Positions 1 to 7,548 of a stretch of 10,144 nucleotides of DNA are shown one piece after another (the first letter of the stretch is position 1; the number at the start of each line of letters is the position of its first letter). Below the pieces are notes generated by a model. The model was given only the letters and a program-made list of their open reading frames with translations. It searched no databases and was not told where the DNA came from. The translations under genes were made by a program, and so were the position numbers. This DNA is from Acidobacteriota bacterium (GTDB taxonomy: Bacteria > Acidobacteriota > Terriglobia > Bryobacterales > Bryobacteraceae): NCBI GenBank assembly GCA_003223065.1, contig QHXU01000170.1, forward strand, positions 1 through 10,144, written 5' to 3'.

Positions 1-47
1 CAAGCGAAAGCTGGTGTTGGAAACAAGCGAAAGCTGGTGTTGGAAAC
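1..47. repeat. 23-bp tandem duplication at window edge
   Basis: Bases 1-23 and 24-46 are identical, and the match runs one base further (24 = 47). The unit length is not a multiple of three. In the kinase frame the second copy encodes KRKLVLET, which fits the end of a HAMP core before KGEIAELADTIN. In that same frame the first copy reads QAKAGVGN, which does not look like HAMP. The first copy would encode the HAMP-like peptide only in another frame. This is either a real frameshifting duplication or an artefact at a contig end. Confidence 0.9.
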
Positions 48-3000
48 CAAAGGCGAAATCGCTGAACTGGCCGACACGATCAACGAAATGATCGACACGC
101 TGGCTGTATTCGCGGATCAGGTGACCGCCGTCGCCCGCGAGGTTGGCGTCGAGGGCAAGCTGGGCGGCCAGGCCCGCGTGCCGGGGGCAGCAGGCATCTG
201 GAGAGATCTCACCAGCAACCTTAACCAGCTCGCCGCCACTCTGACGGTTCAAGTGCGCGCCATCGCAGAAGTGGCTACAGCCGTAGCCAAAGGCGACCTC
301 ACGCGCTCCATTTCGGTTGAAGCACAGGGCGAATTGGCCGCCTTGAAAGACAACATCAACGAAATGATTTTGAACCTCCGAGAAACCACACAAAAAAACA
401 CCGGGCAGGACTGGTTAAAGACCAACCTCGCAAGGTTCTCCAGAATATTGCAGGGCCAAAGGGACTTGCAGACCGTATCGAAGCTGGTTCTTTCCGAACT
501 GGCGCCCCTCGTCGGCGCCCAGCACGGCTCGTTCTACATCCCTGAAACCCAAGGAGACGAGACCGTTCTGGAGATGCGGGCGAGCTACGCCTCGAACGGG
601 CGGAAACATGCGGCCTCAAGATTCAAGATCGGGGAAGGGTTGGTGGGACAATGCGCCGCTGACAAGCAACGCATTTTGATCACTAACGCACCGCCGGATT
701 ATATCCGGATCACATCCGGACTCGGTGAGAGCGCTCCTTTTAACATCGTGGTGCTACCGGTCTTGTTCCAGGGAACGGTCAAGGCAGTAGTAGAGCTGGC
801 GTCGTTTAACAGGTTCAGCGAGGTCCGCCTGGCGTTTCTGGATCAGTTGGTGGAGCTCATGGGCGTGGTGTTGAATACGATCGCGGCAACGATGCGCACC
901 GAGGAATTGTTGAAGCAGTCACAGGCTCTCGCTGCAGAATTGCAGAACCGGCAGGAGGAGCTGACGGCGACCAATCAAATCCTGGAGCAACAGGCGCGGT
1001 CGCTGCAATCTTCCGAGCAGCGTCTGAAGGAGCAGCAGGAGCAGTTGCGTCAAACCAACGAGGAACTGCAAGAAAAAGCCCGGCTCCTGGCTGAACAGAA
1101 GGAAAAAGTCGAGCAGAAGAATCTTGAGGTTGAACAGGCCAAGAAAGCGCTCGAGGAAAAGGCGGAACAACTGGCCCTGGCATCGAAGTATAAGTCGGAG
1201 TTTCTGGCCAATATGTCCCACGAGCTCCGGACACCTCTGAACAACCTGTTACTCCTGGCCAAAGTGCTGGCCGAAAACGCGGAGGGCCACCTGACACCCA
1301 AGGAGATCAAATTTGCAGAAACGATTCACTCCTCGGGAACCGATCTGCTCGCGCTGATCAGCGATACCCTGGATCTGTCGAAGATCGAATCGGGGATGAT
1401 GTCGGTGGAGTTGGAAGATGTTCAGTTTGCTGATCTGCGGGATTACGTAGTTCGAATTTTCCGGCACGTTGCAGAAGAGAAGGGGCTCACGTTTACCGTG
1501 GAGGTGGATCCCAATCTTGCCAGGTCGATTTGGACAGATGCCAAGCGACTCAAGCAGATTTTGAAAAATCTCCTATCCAATGCGATCAAGTTCACTGAGA
1601 GAGGCAAGGTGATCCTGCGGATGGGGAAAGCGTCTGAGGGCTGGGCCGCGGACAACGGCGTGCTGAGTGGTGCGGAGAGCGTGGCCGTCTTTTCCGTGAT
1701 TGACACCGGAATTGGCATCCCCGAGGACAAACAGAAAATCATTTTCGACGCATTCTGCCAAGCGGACGGCACCACCAGCCGCAAGTTCGGCGGGACCGGA
1801 CTCGGGTTGTGGATCAGCCGCGAGATCGCCGGCATGCTCGGGGGCGAAATCCGGGTCCAAAGCGCGCCAGGGCGCGGCAGCACTTTCAGCCTCTATCTGC
1901 CTCAAAACTTTGTTGGACCCGCATCTATACCGGTCAATCGCGAATCCTTGGCCCCGGCGGTTGTGGATGAGACGGCCGGCTTCGCAACTGCCCGCGCTGC
2001 GGACCGCAGCCGGACTGCCGCGGGTGCCGAGCCGGTCTCCCAGGTGGAAGTCCAGGTGGAAGATGACCGGGTCTCCATCCGCCCGGGCGATCGGGTCCTG
2101 GTTTGCATCGACAACGATGCCGCTTTCGCTCAGACCTTGCTGAATCTGGCCCATGACGGCGGCTTCAAGGGCCGGATCGCCCTGCGGGGCGACCTGGGCA
2201 TGGCGCTGGTTCGACAGCTTCAGCCCGCTGCCATTACTCTCAACACCCAGCTCCCTGACATCGCAGGATGGACCATTCTCGACCAAATCAAACGCGAGCC
2301 AAGCCTCCGGCACATCCCCGTGCATGTAATTTCCAACGATTGGGATTGGCGCCACAGTCTTTTGCTAGGCGCGGCCTCCCATTTCGTCAAATCGGCAATG
2401 AAAGAGGATTTTGCGGAAGCTCTGGCTACGATTACGAGATCGGTGGAGCGCCGCTCCAAGGACTTGTTGCTAGTCGAACCCGAAGAGAAGCGGGGTGATC
2501 GCAGGTTGGGGCTGATCGGAGGCCACGGCGTCCGGACCGTTTCGTGCGCGACGGTCCAGGAGGCCCTCGCGTCGTTACAAACCGCGCGTTTTGACTGTGT
2601 TGTGCTCGACTCGAGTCTGCGGGACCGGCCCGTGCACGAGACTATCGAGAAGATCCAATCTCTGCCCGAGTACCGTCAACTTCCAATCATTGTGTACGTT
2701 GGCTCGGATTTCACTGGAGAAGACGATCTGGCGCTGAGGCGCCTGGCTCAGAACTGTGTGGTCAAGAGAGTTCATTCGTTGGAGCGGCTGCTGGAGGAAA
2801 CAACACTGGTTCTTCACATGGCGGACACGGACCTCCCGGCAGAGACGAGGCAAATCCTGGCAGAGCTCCGTCAGAAGGAACCGGTAACCGCCGGAGCCGT
2901 GATTCTTATCATCGACGATGATGTGCGAAACATATTTGCCCTAACTACGGTCCTGGAGCGGCACAAGCTGGAAGTTGTGCACGCGGAGTGCGGCAGTGCG

Positions 3001-3306
3001 GGCATTCAGCGGCTCGAAAACACGCCCGATATCGACTGCGTGTTGATGGATGTAATGATGCCGGAAATGGATGGATACGAGACGATGCGCGCGATTCGGC
3101 AGAACCCGCGGTTCAGCAATCTGCCGATCATTGCGGTGACAGCCAAGGCCATGAAGGGGGACCGTGACAAGTGCCTGGAGGCCGGCGCTTCAGACTACAT
3201 AACAAAACCTGTGGATCCGGACGAGTTGCTTTCGTTGCTGCGCGTGTGGCTGCCTTCCCGAGTTCACGAGCGCACCGCAACAATTGCCGGGGCATTCATG
3301 GACTGA
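1..3306 (+). CDS. Hybrid sensor histidine kinase, poly-HAMP/GAF with three receivers (5' partial)
   Basis: This is a multidomain hybrid histidine kinase that autophosphorylates on His and passes phosphate to receivers. Residues are numbered from the GTG at 37, which is not a credible start: it has no Shine-Dalgarno and falls inside a HAMP repeat, so the gene enters from the left. In order it has HAMP units (about 1-118, with the linker motif EGKLGGQA at 39-46 typical of poly-HAMP kinases), GAF (about 140-285), a Glu/Gln-rich coiled coil (about 288-385), HisKA with H395 in SHELRTP, and HATPase_c (N box N511/N515, G1 DTGIGIP 556-562, G2 GGTGLGL 585-591). Three receivers follow. REC1 (about 686-800) has N736 at the phospho-acceptor position. 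REC2 (about 808-925) keeps D858 but little other signature. REC3 (954-1072) is canonical, with D960/D961, D1005 and K1057. No membrane segment is visible, but the N-terminus is missing. The ligand sensed is unknown. The frame upstream of about base 25 is disturbed by a 23-bp tandem duplication. It is probably co-transcribed with the kinase gene 62 bp downstream. Confidence 0.93.
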   Translation, partial: QAKAGVGNKRKLVLETKGEIAELADTINEMIDTLAVFADQVTAVAREVGVEGKLGGQARVPGAAGIWRDLTSNLNQLAATLTVQVRAIAEVATAVAKGDLTRSISVEAQGELAALKDNINEMILNLRETTQKNTGQDWLKTNLARFSRILQGQRDLQTVSKLVLSELAPLVGAQHGSFYIPETQGDETVLEMRASYASNGRKHAASRFKIGEGLVGQCAADKQRILITNAPPDYIRITSGLGESAPFNIVVLPVLFQGTVKAVVELASFNRFSEVRLAFLDQLVELMGVVLNTIAATMRTEELLKQSQALAAELQNRQEELTATNQILEQQARSLQSSEQRLKEQQEQLRQTNEELQEKARLLAEQKEKVEQKNLEVEQAKKALEEKAEQLALASKYKSEFLANMSHELRTPLNNLLLLAKVLAENAEGHLTPKEIKFAETIHSSGTDLLALISDTLDLSKIESGMMSVELEDVQFADLRDYVVRIFRHVAEEKGLTFTVEVDPNLARSIWTDAKRLKQILKNLLSNAIKFTERGKVILRMGKASEGWAADNGVLSGAESVAVFSVIDTGIGIPEDKQKIIFDAFCQADGTTSRKFGGTGLGLWISREIAGMLGGEIRVQSAPGRGSTFSLYLPQNFVGPASIPVNRESLAPAVVDETAGFATARAADRSRTAAGAEPVSQVEVQVEDDRVSIRPGDRVLVCIDNDAAFAQTLLNLAHDGGFKGRIALRGDLGMALVRQLQPAAITLNTQLPDIAGWTILDQIKREPSLRHIPVHVISNDWDWRHSLLLGAASHFVKSAMKEDFAEALATITRSVERRSKDLLLVEPEEKRGDRRLGLIGGHGVRTVSCATVQEALASLQTARFDCVVLDSSLRDRPVHETIEKIQSLPEYRQLPIIVYVGSDFTGEDDLALRRLAQNCVVKRVHSLERLLEETTLVLHMADTDLPAETRQILAELRQKEPVTAGAVILIIDDDVRNIFALTTVLERHKLEVVHAECGSAGIQRLENTPDIDCVLMDVMMPEMDGYETMRAIRQNPRFSNLPIIAVTAKAMKGDRDKCLEAGASDYITKPVDPDELLSLLRVWLPSRVHERTATIAGAFMD

Positions 3307-3368
3307 AAAATTAGGCCGCGTGAGCCCCGGATTCGATTAAGCTATGAATGGCCGATTGAGGTTGGCAG

Positions 3369-6296
3369 ATGGAGAATGACGAGAAGATCAAAGTTCTGCT
3401 GGTGGATGACCGGCCAGAGAACCTGCTGACCCTGGAGGCCGTCCTGGATGCTCCGACGCTCGAACTGGTAAAGGTTCATTCCGGAGCGGAGGCCTTGAAG
3501 CACATTCTGACGGACGAGTTTGCCGTCATCCTGATGGACGTCAGAATGCCGGAAATGGACGGCTTCGAGACGGCCGAGCTTCTCCGGAAGCGCGACAAGA
3601 CAAAACACACGCCTATAATCTTCCTTACAGGTTTCAGAAACGAGGAAGATCTGTACCGGGGTTATTACGCGGGTGCGGTCGACTACCTCTTCCGGCCCGT
3701 AGTGCCCGAGGTGTTGAGGTCAAAGGTTTCGATCTTTGTTGAGCTGTACCGGAAAAACCAGCTTTTGAAGAGAAACGCGGAAGCTTTGCAGCGGAAAAGC
3801 AGGGAACTTGGCACGCTCTACGAGAAGGTCAAACAACTGGACGAGATGAGAACGCGGTTCGTCGCCAACCTCAGCCACGAGCTGCGCACGCCCTTGGCAT
3901 TGGTGTTGGGACCGTTGGAGAAACTGCTAGGTGAGAACGGGCTAAACGAGAAGCAAAAAAGGGAGATCGAAGTAGTTGCCCGCAATAGCCGAATTCTGCT
4001 GAAGCATGTCGACGACCTGCTTACGATTTCGAAGCTGGAAGCGGCAAAGGTCGAGCTTGATTATCAGGAATGCGATCTCACCCAGCTGGTACGTTCCGCA
4101 GCCGCCGAGTTTGAGATCGTGGCTGAAGAACGCCGAATCCATATTTCGGCCGAGTGCCCGCCGTCCGTGCCGGCCCAAGTGGACGTGGAAAAAATCGAGG
4201 CCGTCTTGCGGAACCTCATTTCAAATGCGTTTAAGTTTACGCCGGACGGGGGCGTCGTACATTGTGAAGTGAAAGCCGCTGAGGAGCGTGCCAGTATCTC
4301 TGTGCAGGATAGCGGTCCGGGCGTGCCGCTCTCGATGCGCCGGACCATCTTCGACCGATTTTGGCGGGGAACGAGCAGCGGAAGCGGACGCTTCGGCGGC
4401 ACGGGCTTGGGCCTGGCGATCGCAAAAGAGTTCATCGAGTTGCACGGCGGAGCAATCAAAGTTGAGGATGCGCGCGAGGGCGGCGCGCTCTTCACTGTCG
4501 AATTGCCGATCATGGCGCCGGCCGGAGCTGTAGTAGGGAGCGCCCACTCCAGATCAGAGGTAGCAAGTGCGGCCGCTCCGCTCGCCGTGGAAGAGTTGCG
4601 GCCCTCGCCATCGGTCAAGGTTGACCGGGGGCCGGACCGGCCGGAGATGAAAGACGCGCCTCTGGTCCTGGTGACTGAAGACAATCCTGAAATGCTGCGT
4701 TTCATTACAGAGAGCCTGGCTGCCGAGTACCGGACCGAGGCCGCCTTGGATGGCGAAGAAGGCCTGCAAAAAGCGCTGGCGCTGCGTCCCGATTTAATCC
4801 TGAGCGATATCCTGATGGCTCCGAAGAGCGGCGAGGAAATGGTCCGCGAGCTACGGGCCCGTCCGGAACTCGACGGCGTTCCCGTTATGCTGCTAACGGC
4901 TGTAGCCGATGGGTCACTACGCACCAAGCTGTTAAAGGAAGGCGCCCAGGACTATTTGCTGAAACCGTTCTCAATCGAAGAGTTGCTGGCACGGGTGAGC
5001 AACCTGGTGACCGTAAAACGGGCCCGGGAGGCACTCCAGCGAGAACTCGAGACAACAGGCCATAACCTGGAGGGACTTATCCAGGAACTTGCTCAGCGGA
5101 CGCGCAGCGAGCAGGCGGCGCGCACCGAGGCGGAAGAAGCAAACCGTGCCAAAGACCGATTCCTGGCTGCTGTTTCGCACGAACTCCGCACGCCGCTGAC
5201 CGGAATATTGGGGTGGTGCCGGCTTCTGCGTGGAGGCAATCTCGATGAAGACACCGCCCTGCGCGCCCTCGACACGATAGAACGCAACACGAAGCTCCAG
5301 TCCCAGCTCGTCGAGGAACTGCTGGATATCTCACGCATCATCAGCGGTAAGTTGCGCCTGGATCTACACCCGGTCGGCCTTACGGCAGTCATTGAAGCAG
5401 CGCTCGATGCGGTTCGGCCAACCGCCGAATCGAGTGGGATCAGGTTGAACTCGACGCTCGACCCCGCAGCAGGCCTGGTCAGAGGAGATCCGGATCGGCT
5501 CCAGCAGGTTGTCTGGAACCTGGTGTCTAACGCGCTCAAGTTCACGCCTGCGGGTGGCGACGTATCCGTTCGCCTGGCGCGTCTCAACTCCCATCTGGAG
5601 ATCTCCGTGAGCGACACAGGCAGGGGGATCAGCGGCGAGTTCCTGCCTCATGTCTTTGAGCGCTTCCGCCAGGCTGACACTTCCAACACGCAGACCAACG
5701 GCGGGCTCGGACTCGGTCTTGCAATTGCCCGCCATATAGTGGAGCTTCACGGCGGTTCGGTCCGTGCGGAGAGCCCCGGCGAGGGCAAGGGCGCTACGTT
5801 CACGGTGACGCTTCCGCTCATGGAAGCAGAGTCGTTGAAAAGATTGAGGGGCGGTAATACGGACTCGCGCCATTCGCGCGGCGTGGAAGACCGGCTCGCG
5901 CACGCCCCGGATCTCAAGGCGTTGCGCGTGCTCGTAGTGGATGATGAGGCCGACACGCGCGATATGCTCACTGTGGCGCTCGGGAACTGCGGGGCGGATG
6001 TTTCCGCCGTAGCTTCGACATCGGAAGCGCTGGAAGCGATCGAACGCTTTCAGCCGGATGTGATGTTGAGCGACATCAAGATGCCAGGAGAGGACGGGTA
6101 CATCCTGATGCGCAAGTTGAGAGATCTCGAGACCGAAAAAGGAGCACACATCCCGGCGATCGCATTGACAGCCTATGCGGGCGTGGAGGACCGCCTGCGC
6201 GCTCTCTCGGCAGGCTTCCAGAGGCACGTTTCCAAACCGGTGGAGCCGGCAGAACTGGTGCAGGTTGTGGCGAACCTTGCAGGAAGGATTCAGTGA
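3369..6296 (+). CDS. Double-core hybrid histidine kinase REC-HK-REC-HK-REC
   Basis: This is a soluble-looking 975-aa hybrid kinase with two complete kinase cores alternating with three receivers. REC1 (about 7-125) has D13/D14 and phospho-acceptor D57, but R109 replaces the conserved Lys (LFRPV). A helical linker follows (about 126-160). Core 1 has HisKA H170 in NLSHELRTP, N282/N286, G1 DSGPGVP (314-320) and G2 GGTGLGL (343-349). An Ala/Pro/Ser-rich linker spans about 382-428. REC2 (about 431-548) has E437/D438, D480 and K532. Core 2 has HisKA H604 in AVSHELRTP, N717/N721, G1 DTGRGIS (749-755) and G2 GGLGLGL (778-784). REC3 (about 852-972) has D858/D859, D902 and K956. There is no transmembrane helix or dedicated sensor domain, so input probably comes by phosphotransfer to the N-terminal receiver, plausibly from the upstream kinase. 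The ATG start is supported by GAGG at 3358-3361, 7 nt upstream. No HPt or DNA-binding domain is present. Confidence 0.95.
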   Translation: MENDEKIKVLLVDDRPENLLTLEAVLDAPTLELVKVHSGAEALKHILTDEFAVILMDVRMPEMDGFETAELLRKRDKTKHTPIIFLTGFRNEEDLYRGYYAGAVDYLFRPVVPEVLRSKVSIFVELYRKNQLLKRNAEALQRKSRELGTLYEKVKQLDEMRTRFVANLSHELRTPLALVLGPLEKLLGENGLNEKQKREIEVVARNSRILLKHVDDLLTISKLEAAKVELDYQECDLTQLVRSAAAEFEIVAEERRIHISAECPPSVPAQVDVEKIEAVLRNLISNAFKFTPDGGVVHCEVKAAEERASISVQDSGPGVPLSMRRTIFDRFWRGTSSGSGRFGGTGLGLAIAKEFIELHGGAIKVEDAREGGALFTVELPIMAPAGAVVGSAHSRSEVASAAAPLAVEELRPSPSVKVDRGPDRPEMKDAPLVLVTEDNPEMLRFITESLAAEYRTEAALDGEEGLQKALALRPDLILSDILMAPKSGEEMVRELRARPELDGVPVMLLTAVADGSLRTKLLKEGAQDYLLKPFSIEELLARVSNLVTVKRAREALQRELETTGHNLEGLIQELAQRTRSEQAARTEAEEANRAKDRFLAAVSHELRTPLTGILGWCRLLRGGNLDEDTALRALDTIERNTKLQSQLVEELLDISRIISGKLRLDLHPVGLTAVIEAALDAVRPTAESSGIRLNSTLDPAAGLVRGDPDRLQQVVWNLVSNALKFTPAGGDVSVRLARLNSHLEISVSDTGRGISGEFLPHVFERFRQADTSNTQTNGGLGLGLAIARHIVELHGGSVRAESPGEGKGATFTVTLPLMEAESLKRLRGGNTDSRHSRGVEDRLAHAPDLKALRVLVVDDEADTRDMLTVALGNCGADVSAVASTSEALEAIERFQPDVMLSDIKMPGEDGYILMRKLRDLETEKGAHIPAIALTAYAGVEDRLRALSAGFQRHVSKPVEPAELVQVVANLAGRIQ

Positions 6297-6381
6297 CTGA
6301 CTCGACTTATTCTGGGACTGATTCCGCGAATGAGTATCAGCTCTCTTTAGCCGTTGGCCCTTAGATTGCAGTCCGAAGGAC

Positions 6382-6387
6382 AGGTGG
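6382..6387 (+). promoter_or_regulatory. Shine-Dalgarno-like AGGTGG deciding a TTG start
   Basis: AGGTGG differs from AGGAGG at one base and lies 6 nt before TTG 6394. It is 18 nt before the in-frame ATG at 6406, too far to serve that codon, so it favours a TTG start (6394, or the next codon at 6397). Confidence 0.45.
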
Positions 6388-6393
6388 TGTCTT

Positions 6394-6618
6394 TTGTTGC
6401 GCCTGATGAAGGTAATAACCAACTCCAAAGGCAGTACGATTGCCTCCATAGGATTTGATGAAAAAAAAGGAGAATGGCGAATCAATATCTACGACGCGCA
6501 CGGGTTCTCCACCGAGCAGGAAGCCTGGGACTTCTGGCATGCCAATTTCGATCCTGAAACCGGAATGTTTGTGGGACGCTCCCGGAGAAGGGTCCGAAGT
6601 CCGAAGTCCAGGGCTTAG
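6394..6618 (+). CDS. Small hypothetical protein, 74 aa, TTG start
   Basis: I do not recognise this family. The protein is small, charged and likely cytosolic, with no signal peptide or membrane helix. It could form a few beta strands (about 13-35: STIASIGFD and EWRINIYDA), then a helix (about 39-50, TEQEAWDFWHAN), and it ends in a basic tail (GRSRRRVRSPKSRA). The TTG at 6394 is chosen because AGGTGG lies 6 nt upstream; ATG 6406, giving MKVITNSKG, is the alternative. The gene sits 97 bp after the kinase stop and 12 bp before the EEP gene, so it could be read with either. A run of eight A at 6461-6468 lies in the reading frame (EKK). A 7-bp tandem repeat forms its last codons. Codon use and peptide composition look like real protein, unlike the antisense frames here. 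The coding call is moderate and the function is unknown. Confidence 0.6.
   Translation: MLRLMKVITNSKGSTIASIGFDEKKGEWRINIYDAHGFSTEQEAWDFWHANFDPETGMFVGRSRRRVRSPKSRA
6592..6609. repeat. 7-bp tandem repeat (GTCCGAA x 2.6)
   Basis: Two full copies of GTCCGAA plus GTCC form the last codons (about VRSPKS) of the 74-aa ORF. The unit is not a multiple of three, so a change in copy number would alter the C-terminus and the stop position. Confidence 0.75.
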
Positions 6619-6630
6619 TTTTCAGCGGAT

Positions 6631-7527
6631 GTGATGTCGCGGTTTGAGCCGTTCCCGTGTTTTCTTTTACTATTCGCGGCACCGATTTGGGACGCGTCCA
6701 ATGAAATCCGGAAGGGTGATTTCACGGTCCCTAAATCGCTCGATCACATCCAGGTGGTCGACTGGAACATTGATCGCGGCACGCGCTTGAACCAAATCGC
6801 CTATGTGTTGGCGAGGGAAGCCCCGGATCTCTGCCTGCTTCAAGAGACCGATCTGTTCGCTCACCGCAGTGGAAATCTGAACATCGCGGAGGAACTGGCG
6901 CGCCGGCTCAAGCTGAATTATGTTTTCGCGCCGGAGTTCCGGGAATTGAGCCAAGGCGTCGGCGGCGAGCCTGCCTACCAGGGACAAGCGATTCTCACCC
7001 GACTACCGATCGGCAGCGTTCGCATTCTCCGTTTCCGAACACAATCCGGCTTCTGGCAGCCGCACTATCTTCTACCGAATTGGCCCCTTATGCAGCGGCG
7101 GATTGGCGGGCGCATTGCGCTCGTGGTTGAACTCGAAACGGCGCACGGGAAGGTGCTGGTCTACAACGCACATCTGGAAAGCCGAAGCTTGGGGCGCATC
7201 CAAACCCTGCAACTGGAGGAGATCCTTGCCGATACCAAACGCTATCCCCCAGACACGGCGATCATGCTCACGGGCGATTTGAACACGAAATATAACGCCG
7301 GGAATTTCGAGACCAAACTCCGTGAAGCCGGCTGGCGCAGCGCCTTTGGCGGCCGGACACCGCGCACCCACCGGTTGATTGGCAGTCTCGACTGGTTGCT
7401 TGTGCACGGTCCGGTAGAAATCGAAGGGGCGAGGGTGCTCAAGCGCGCTGGAGGGTCGGATCATTTCCCGATTTCCGCGGGGCTCTTGCTCTCAAGGAGC
7501 AGAGGCGGCCGAAAGGCAACCCCCTGA
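6631..7527 (+). CDS. Endonuclease/exonuclease/phosphatase (EEP) family protein, probably exported
   Basis: The protein belongs to the EEP (DNase I/Mg2+-dependent phosphodiesterase) superfamily, which cleaves phosphoester bonds in nucleic acids, lipids or small phosphates. The usual motifs are present in order: DWNIDRG (N46), LQETD (E72, metal ligand), YNAHLES (H181), GDLN (D216, N218), SLDWLL (D254) and the terminal SDHFPI (D277/H278). All key residues are intact, so an active enzyme is expected. The length of 298 aa is normal for a single catalytic domain. The N-terminus has a short hydrophobic stretch (about 8-20, FPCFLLLFAAPIW) suggesting export or membrane anchoring, although the pre-hydrophobic part is only weakly basic. 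GTG 6631 and ATG 6634 are adjacent possible starts, neither with a clear Shine-Dalgarno. It lies 12 bp after the small ORF and converges with the hydrolase gene. The substrate cannot be read from the sequence; related single-domain proteins are often annotated as YafD-like or simply EEP family. Confidence 0.88.
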   Translation: MMSRFEPFPCFLLLFAAPIWDASNEIRKGDFTVPKSLDHIQVVDWNIDRGTRLNQIAYVLAREAPDLCLLQETDLFAHRSGNLNIAEELARRLKLNYVFAPEFRELSQGVGGEPAYQGQAILTRLPIGSVRILRFRTQSGFWQPHYLLPNWPLMQRRIGGRIALVVELETAHGKVLVYNAHLESRSLGRIQTLQLEEILADTKRYPPDTAIMLTGDLNTKYNAGNFETKLREAGWRSAFGGRTPRTHRLIGSLDWLLVHGPVEIEGARVLKRAGGSDHFPISAGLLLSRSRGGRKATP

Positions 7528-7548
7528 ACCGCCGCGCATCTTCAGAAC

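Noticed and set aside
1..47. Possible CRISPR repeat or phage attachment site
   Set aside because: The copies are directly adjacent with no spacer, number only two, and encode part of a HAMP domain.
1573..2355. Antisense 260-codon frame (- strand) inside kinase 1
   Set aside because: It lies opposite the HATPase and REC1 coding region, has no recognisable domain, and its openness is explained by the codon bias of the sense gene.
4064..4927. 287-codon frame on the - strand inside kinase 2
   Set aside because: It is a Ser/Arg-rich shadow frame opposite HATPase and REC2, with no domain content.
6297..6393. Promoter or terminator between kinase 2 and the small ORF
   Set aside because: I could find no convincing -35/-10 pair or stable hairpin with a T-tract in these 97 bases.
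6469..6476. GGAG followed by ATG as an internal start inside the small ORF
   Set aside because: The spacing is only one or two bases and the frame differs from the supported ORF, so it would not form a working initiation site.
5364..6485. Long antisense reading frame (373 codons, - strand) running across the end of kinase 2, the intergenic gap and into the small ORF
   Set aside because: Its translation is rich in Arg, His, Gln and Ser with no domain pattern, and it lies opposite the intact REC and HATPase motifs. It is a shadow of a GC-rich gene.
7504..7533. GGCGG...CCGCC inverted repeat near the EEP stop as a terminator
   Set aside because: The stem is only five pairs with a loop of about 20 nt and no T-tract, so it is not a credible intrinsic terminator.
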